Shown here piece by piece: positions 59,739 to 64,000 of a stretch of DNA of 64,000 nucleotides. Numbering within the stretch: position 1 is the first letter of the stretch; each line of letters opens with the position of its first letter. The notes under the pieces are model-generated. The model ran no database searches. It worked only from the letters and a program-made list of their open reading frames with translations, and had not been told where the DNA came from. The stretch comes from Opitutia bacterium Tous-C1TDCM (lineage in GTDB: Bacteria > Verrucomicrobiota > Verrucomicrobiia > Opitutales > Opitutaceae), in the NCBI GenBank assembly GCA_002288455.1, contig NEUS01000002.1, positions 1 to 64,000 of the forward strand, in the 5' to 3' direction. The position numbers and the translations under genes are program-made.

Positions 59739-62675
59739 TCAGTCGTTGCTCTTGAGGTAGGCGATCAACCCCGCGAGCTCCGCCCGCGTCATGGTCTGCT
59801 CCAGCCCGTCCGGCATCAGCGACAGTCCCGTCGCCGTCAGGGTCGCGATCTCGTCGCGGCGGATGGATTCCCCGGCCCCGGCCGCCGTGCGCAGCACCAA
59901 ACCGAATTCCGATTCCGCCGCCAGCCAGCCGCTCACCGTCCGGCCATCGCGCGTCGTCACCGCCAAGGTCTGGTAACTCGGCATCACTTCGTAGTTCGGC
60001 ACCAGCACGTGCAGCAGAATCGCGTCGGCGGGTTGGTTTTTGAGTCCCGTCAGATCCGGCCCGACGCCGCCGCCGGCACCGCGGTAGGTATGGCACGCGG
60101 AACAGCTTCGCGCAAAAGCCGCCCGGCCCGCCTCGGCATCCGCCGGTCCGGCCACGGCGTCACGGAAACTCCGATACACCGCCATCCGGTCGCCGCCTTC
60201 GAGGGACTTGAAGGCCGCCGCCGCCCGCGCCCGCAGCGCCGGCTGCGCGTGCTTGAGCAATTGGCCGCGGCGCACGGAGGAAATCTCCGTCGGCGCGATC
60301 GCGCCCGCCTCGACCGCATCGAACAGCACCGGCACCAGCGCCGGCTTGCCGGTCACGGCCGCCAGCACCGCCTCGCGCACCTGCGGCGTGTAGCCCCGCC
60401 ACCGCTCCGCCGCCACCAAGCCGCGCGCCGCCCCGGCATCGCCGAGCCGCTCCAGCGCCTTGACCGCCTGCAATTGCACCTCGGCCGGCTGGCGGGCATC
60501 GAGCAATCCCGTCAGCACCTCCCCCGCCGGCTTCGCCTCCGCATGCCCGAGCAACGCCACCGCCGGCAACCGCGCCGCGAGCGGTGCCGCGGAGTCTTTG
60601 GCCAAAGCCGCCGCCCGCGCCGTCAGCGCCGGCCATTGCTCCGCGACCCCGGCCGTACTGCCGGCAGTCTTGCCCAACGCGCGGCCCCGCGATCCTTCGA
60701 TCACCCCGAGCGCCGCCGGCAAAAGCCATGCTTCGCCGCTCCGATCCGCGAGGATCTCCGCCAGAAATTCCCGGCCTCGTTCCTCCGTGCCGCCCGCTCC
60801 GATCATCCGGCCGAGCTGCTCCATCACCGCCGCAAACGCCGGCGTCCCGCGCTCCCGCCCGGCCAGCATCTCGCGCCGGAATTCGTCCTCCCGGCCGCCA
60901 ATCCCGGACAGCACCGCCGCCCGCGCCCAACGGTCGGCTCCGTCCACGCGGGCAATCGCCGCCAGCGCCGGGACCACGGCTACCCCCGGCACTTTCGCCA
61001 GCACGAGCGCCGCCGCCATCCGCACGTGCGGATCCGCGTCGCCCGCGGCGCCGATCGCGAGTTCCGCTCCCGCCGCGGAAACCTCCGCCGACTCCGCCAG
61101 CAGCCGCTGCACTTGCTCCCGCACCCCGGCGTGCGGATCCCGCGCCGCATCGCGCAGGCGCTCGTCGCTCAGCGCGCCCCGATTCCGCAGCACCCACAGC
61201 GCCGCGGCCCGCGACTCCGGCAAAGCGGCGCGTAGTGCAACCGCCACTACGTCCGTCCCCGACGGCGTTTTCACCTCCGCCAGCAGGCGCGCCGATCGGT
61301 CCCGCCACCAGCGGCCCGGGGCCGCCAAACCGGCCACGAGGTTCGCCGGCGTTTCTTCCACGGCCGCCTTGGCCTTGGGCGCGCGCCGGGCCGGACCTTC
61401 GCGCACAATCCGGTAAATGCGCCCGCGATCCTTGCCGCTTTCGAAATCCAATCCGCCCCGCGACTCCTCCGGCACATACCTCGGGTGGTCGATTTCCCTC
61501 CGATACATATCCGCAATATACAAGGCGCCGTCCGGCCCCTCGCCGAGAAACACGGGCCGGAACCACACGTCCGTCGTCGCCAGAAATTCCCGCCCCGCCG
61601 GCACCGCCTCGCTCCGCCAAGACGCTCCCTCCGGCCGGAAAACCTGGCGCTGGATCAAGTTCTGGGCCGGTTCGCAGATGAACGCGTTCCCCACGAAGCC
61701 CGCGCCGAGCGCATCGCCGCCAAAGACGAGCAATCCGCAGGCCGACGTGAACGTCCCCGCATGCGGCGTGCCCATGAGCGACGGAATGTAGTCCGCCGAA
61801 ATCGCCGCATCGCTCAACCGGTAGACCTTCGCCTGCGCTTCCACTTTCGAGACTTCCTGCGTCGTCTCGCTGAAGCCCAACTGCGGATTCCGCGCCAGGT
61901 GCCACGGCTCCAGCATGATTTGCAGCACCGGATGCCGGTTCGTCGTCACGAAACGCCGGCCGAACGCATCGAAAGCCAGGCCGAACTGCCCGCGGCCCCC
62001 GGTGTTCTCGAAGACCAGCGTCTCCGGATCGAAGCGCCCGTCGCGCGCGGAAAACACCGTCGCCGGCCGCTCCGGATGCGCCGGCGAGCTCACCTTCCCG
62101 CCGTTCAATCCACTCGTCACATAGATGCGGCCGTCGGGCCCGAGCGTCGGATGGCTGACCCGCAACTGCGCCGTCTTGCTCGCCTCGAAGCCGGTCAGGA
62201 CCGTCCGCCGTTCGTCCGCCCGGCCATCGCCGTCCCCGTCTTTCAAATACAGGATATCCGGCGCCGCCGTGACGAACCATCCGCCCCGCCACGCGGCGAG
62301 GCCGTTGATGTAGCCGAGGCCGTCGGCAAAAACGGTGCGGTGCTCGAACCGGCCGTCGCCGTCCCGGTCCTCCAGCCGGATGATCCGGCCCAGATCGGTC
62401 TTGCCGCCGCCCTCGACGGGATCGGGATAGCCGCGCCCCTCGGCCACGAAGAGGCGGCCCTGTTCGTCGAACGCGAACGCCACGGGATCGACCACGTCCG
62501 GCTCCGCCGCCACCAACTCGATCCGCAACCCGGGCTCCAGCCGAAAGGCGGCCAGGGCCGCGGCGGGTTCCAGCGGCGCCCGGTCCGGCGCTTTCGGCGC
62601 CGCGGCACCGGCGAACGGCGCCGGCCAAAGCACCGCGAGGGCGACCGCGTGAACCAACCGGTTACTTGCGCGCAT
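59739..62675 (-). CDS. PVC-type secreted dehydrogenase/cytochrome c protein
   Basis: The protein has 978 residues from ATG 62675; the frame is open further upstream but the chosen start gives a clean signal peptide (LVHAVALAVLWPAPFAGA). A beta-propeller runs from about 30 to 420 (AFDEQGRLFVAEGRGYPDPVEGGGKTDLGRIIRLEDRDGDGRFEHRTVFADGL, TTNRHPVLQIML, GPDGALYIADMYRREIDHPRYVPEE). Helical HEAT-like repeats run to about 830. The cytochrome motif CSACHTYRG is at about 857. It resembles the protein at 9239 but is separately diverged, with an extra CxxCH-linked C-terminal domain (MPDGLEQTMTRAELAGLIAYLKSND). It likely carries out electron-transferring oxidation outside the inner membrane. It precedes the two ceramidase-like genes on the same strand. 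Confidence 0.87.
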   Translation of the reverse strand: MRASNRLVHAVALAVLWPAPFAGAAAPKAPDRAPLEPAAALAAFRLEPGLRIELVAAEPDVVDPVAFAFDEQGRLFVAEGRGYPDPVEGGGKTDLGRIIRLEDRDGDGRFEHRTVFADGLGYINGLAAWRGGWFVTAAPDILYLKDGDGDGRADERRTVLTGFEASKTAQLRVSHPTLGPDGRIYVTSGLNGGKVSSPAHPERPATVFSARDGRFDPETLVFENTGGRGQFGLAFDAFGRRFVTTNRHPVLQIMLEPWHLARNPQLGFSETTQEVSKVEAQAKVYRLSDAAISADYIPSLMGTPHAGTFTSACGLLVFGGDALGAGFVGNAFICEPAQNLIQRQVFRPEGASWRSEAVPAGREFLATTDVWFRPVFLGEGPDGALYIADMYRREIDHPRYVPEESRGGLDFESGKDRGRIYRIVREGPARRAPKAKAAVEETPANLVAGLAAPGRWWRDRSARLLAEVKTPSGTDVVAVALRAALPESRAAALWVLRNRGALSDERLRDAARDPHAGVREQVQRLLAESAEVSAAGAELAIGAAGDADPHVRMAAALVLAKVPGVAVVPALAAIARVDGADRWARAAVLSGIGGREDEFRREMLAGRERGTPAFAAVMEQLGRMIGAGGTEERGREFLAEILADRSGEAWLLPAALGVIEGSRGRALGKTAGSTAGVAEQWPALTARAAALAKDSAAPLAARLPAVALLGHAEAKPAGEVLTGLLDARQPAEVQLQAVKALERLGDAGAARGLVAAERWRGYTPQVREAVLAAVTGKPALVPVLFDAVEAGAIAPTEISSVRRGQLLKHAQPALRARAAAAFKSLEGGDRMAVYRSFRDAVAGPADAEAGRAAFARSCSACHTYRGAGGGVGPDLTGLKNQPADAILLHVLVPNYEVMPSYQTLAVTTRDGRTVSGWLAAESEFGLVLRTAAGAGESIRRDEIATLTATGLSLMPDGLEQTMTRAELAGLIAYLKSND

Positions 62676-62757
62676 ACGAAGAGCCTTGAGCAGGCCCCGC
62701 GCGCGGCGCAACTTCTTCCGCGTGCCGGCCCGTGTCGGGCCGCTTTTGCCCTTCCCC

Positions 62758-63603
62758 ATGTCCTCCCCGCTGCCGCGGCTCTGCGGTTTCCTGCTGCTCG
62801 TTTTTCCCTTTCTGCCGGCGACCGCCGCCGAAACCGCCGTGACTCCGTCCCAGGTCATCGCGCTTTTCGACGGCACGACCCGCAAGGACTTGTCCGCCTT
62901 CTATACCTGGCTGCCGAAATTCGGCCGCGAAGATCCGGACCGGGTGTTCAGCGTCGTCGACCGGATCGACGGTGCGCCCGCGATCCGCATCAGCGGCCGC
63001 CACTGGGGCGGCATCGTCACGAAAGAAAACTACACCAATTACCGGCTCGTCGCGGAATTCCGCTGGGGGCCTGGAACCTGGATTCCCCGCGCCGACCGCG
63101 CCCGCGATTCCGGCATTTTGCTGCACGGCCAAGGCGAGGACGGCGGCTACGCCAAGGATTTCAAGTCCCCGTGGATGCGCTCCCTCGAATACCAAATCAT
63201 CGAGGGCGGCACCGGCGATCTTCTCGTGCTCAACGGCTACGTGCGCGGTTCCGACCAACCGCTCGCCGACCGCGTGGTCGCCCGCGTCGCCGCCAACGGC
63301 AAGAATTGGGATCCCGCCGGCACGCCGAAGGAGTTTACCAAAGGCCGGATCGATTGGCAGCACCGCGATCTCGGTTGGAAAGACGTGCTCGACTTCCGCG
63401 GGCCCAAGGAGGTCGAGCGTCCGGTCGGCGAATGGAACCGCATCGAAGCCGTCTGCGATGGCGGCAACCTCGTCTACTTTCTCAACGGCGTGAAAGTCCT
63501 CGAAGCCTCCGAAAGCTCGCTGACCTCGGGCCGGCTGCTCTTCCAATCCGAAGGCGCGGAAATCTATTTCCGCCGGATCGAACTCCACCCGCTCAAACGC
63601 TGA
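62758..63603 (+). CDS. Secreted DUF1080 (LamG-like) protein
   Basis: The protein has 281 residues from ATG 62758, which gives a clean signal peptide (LPRLCGFLLLVFPFLPATAAE); the ATG at 62686 would add 24 basic residues. The DUF1080 family shows ALFDGTTRKDLSAFYTWL, IRISGRHWGGIVTKENYTNYRLVAEFRWG, ARDSGILLHGQGED, SLEYQIIEGGTGDLLVL and EWNRIEAVCDGGNLVYFLNG. The fold is concanavalin-like and some members hydrolyse 3-keto-disaccharides. In PVC bacteria they cluster with Gfo/Idh/MocA and cytochrome proteins, as here. It faces the divergent cytochrome gene with 82 bases between. Confidence 0.88.
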   Translation: MSSPLPRLCGFLLLVFPFLPATAAETAVTPSQVIALFDGTTRKDLSAFYTWLPKFGREDPDRVFSVVDRIDGAPAIRISGRHWGGIVTKENYTNYRLVAEFRWGPGTWIPRADRARDSGILLHGQGEDGGYAKDFKSPWMRSLEYQIIEGGTGDLLVLNGYVRGSDQPLADRVVARVAANGKNWDPAGTPKEFTKGRIDWQHRDLGWKDVLDFRGPKEVERPVGEWNRIEAVCDGGNLVYFLNGVKVLEASESSLTSGRLLFQSEGAEIYFRRIELHPLKR

Positions 63604-63615
63604 TCCCCTCGCCCC

Positions 63616-64000
63616 ATGCCGCTCCGCCTTTTCACCCGTCTCGTTGTTTTGGCTGCGTTGCTGTCCGCCGGCCGCGCCGCTCCGGCGACCCCGGGCTGGA
63701 AGGCCGGACTCGCCACCGCCGACATCACGCCGCAAGCCGCGCAGTGGATGTCCGGATACGGCAGCCGCAACCGGCCCGCGGAGGGCACGCTGCATCCGCT
63801 CTTCATCAAGGTGCTCGCGCTCGAGGACGCCGCCGGCCACCGCGCTGTCGTCGTCACCAGCGACCTGCTCGGCATCCCGCAGACGATCTACGACCGCGTG
63901 TGCGCCGAATTGAAACAGCGCCACAATCTCGGCCGCGACCAGATCATGCTGCACGCGTCCCACTCGCACTGCACGCCCGTGCTCCGCGGCGCCCTCTACG
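63616..64000 (+). CDS. Neutral ceramidase-like secreted hydrolase, 3' end outside window
   Basis: The frame is open from ATG 63616 to the right edge, 128 codons. A signal peptide (LRLFTRLVVLAALLSAGRAA) leads into WKAGLATADITPQAAQWMSGYGSR, the N-terminal mark of the family, and the metal-site segment MLHASHSHCTP. It starts 12 bases after the DUF1080 stop, so the two genes form one unit. Catalytic parts further on are not in the window. This is the fourth ceramidase-like gene seen here. Confidence 0.88.
   Translation, partial: MPLRLFTRLVVLAALLSAGRAAPATPGWKAGLATADITPQAAQWMSGYGSRNRPAEGTLHPLFIKVLALEDAAGHRAVVVTSDLLGIPQTIYDRVCAELKQRHNLGRDQIMLHASHSHCTPVLRGALY

Overview
The window is about 68% GC and reads as chromosome from a flagellated member of the Verrucomicrobia, most likely Opitutaceae-like. 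The clues are PVC-type secreted cytochrome/dehydrogenase proteins (beta-propeller, HEAT-like repeats, CxxCH), several neutral-ceramidase-like secreted enzymes, a DUF1080 protein, a TAT-exported Gfo/Idh/MocA oxidoreductase, and word-like intergenic repeats. No rRNA, tRNA or CRISPR array was seen. The assignment is an inference from gene content.

Layout. (1) 1-13.4 kb: a ceramidase-like gene cut by the left edge and divergent from a TAT oxidoreductase; a FAD-domain-only photolyase relative with a DUF2256 partner; a hypothetical coiled-coil protein; a 1165-aa protein that may be a pyrophosphate-dependent PEP carboxykinase; a PVC cytochrome protein ending at a strong terminator; and rlmN. (2) 13.4-21.6 kb: an intergenic repeat block, a polytopic membrane protein, a Gld-type ABC exporter operon (ATPase, permease, GldG-like protein, DUF4340 protein), and metF. 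(3) 21.7-22.9 kb: an intact IS4-type insertion sequence. (4) 23-31.7 kb: flagellar filament region with an NtrC-type regulator, a stand-alone receiver, fliT-like, fliS, an FlgM-like gene, a lipoprotein and fliD on the minus strand, facing two tandem flagellin genes.

(5) 31.7-51.2 kb: a glycosylation island. It holds a possible RNA switch, two TPR/O-GlcNAc-transferase-like (GT41) proteins, a 1746-aa multi-module glycosyltransferase, and a near-complete pseudaminic acid pathway (pseB, pseC, pseF, pseG fusion, pseI). In place of the usual PseH acetyltransferase there are two formyltransferase modules, one fused to PseG, plus a PIG-L deacetylase. The simplest reading is synthesis of an N-formylated pseudaminic acid used to decorate flagellin or another surface glycan. 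(6) 51.3-56.8 kb: an HDOD protein, a PAS hybrid histidine kinase, and an operon of a small exported protein, a TPR protein and an FlgN-like protein. (7) 56.8-64 kb: two overlapping ceramidase-like genes and a PVC cytochrome protein on the minus strand, then a DUF1080 protein and a fourth ceramidase-like gene (cut by the right edge) on the plus strand.

The strongest candidate for something undescribed is the glycosylation island, especially the PseG-formyltransferase fusion, the four-module glycosyltransferase and the leader RNA ahead of the GT41 gene.
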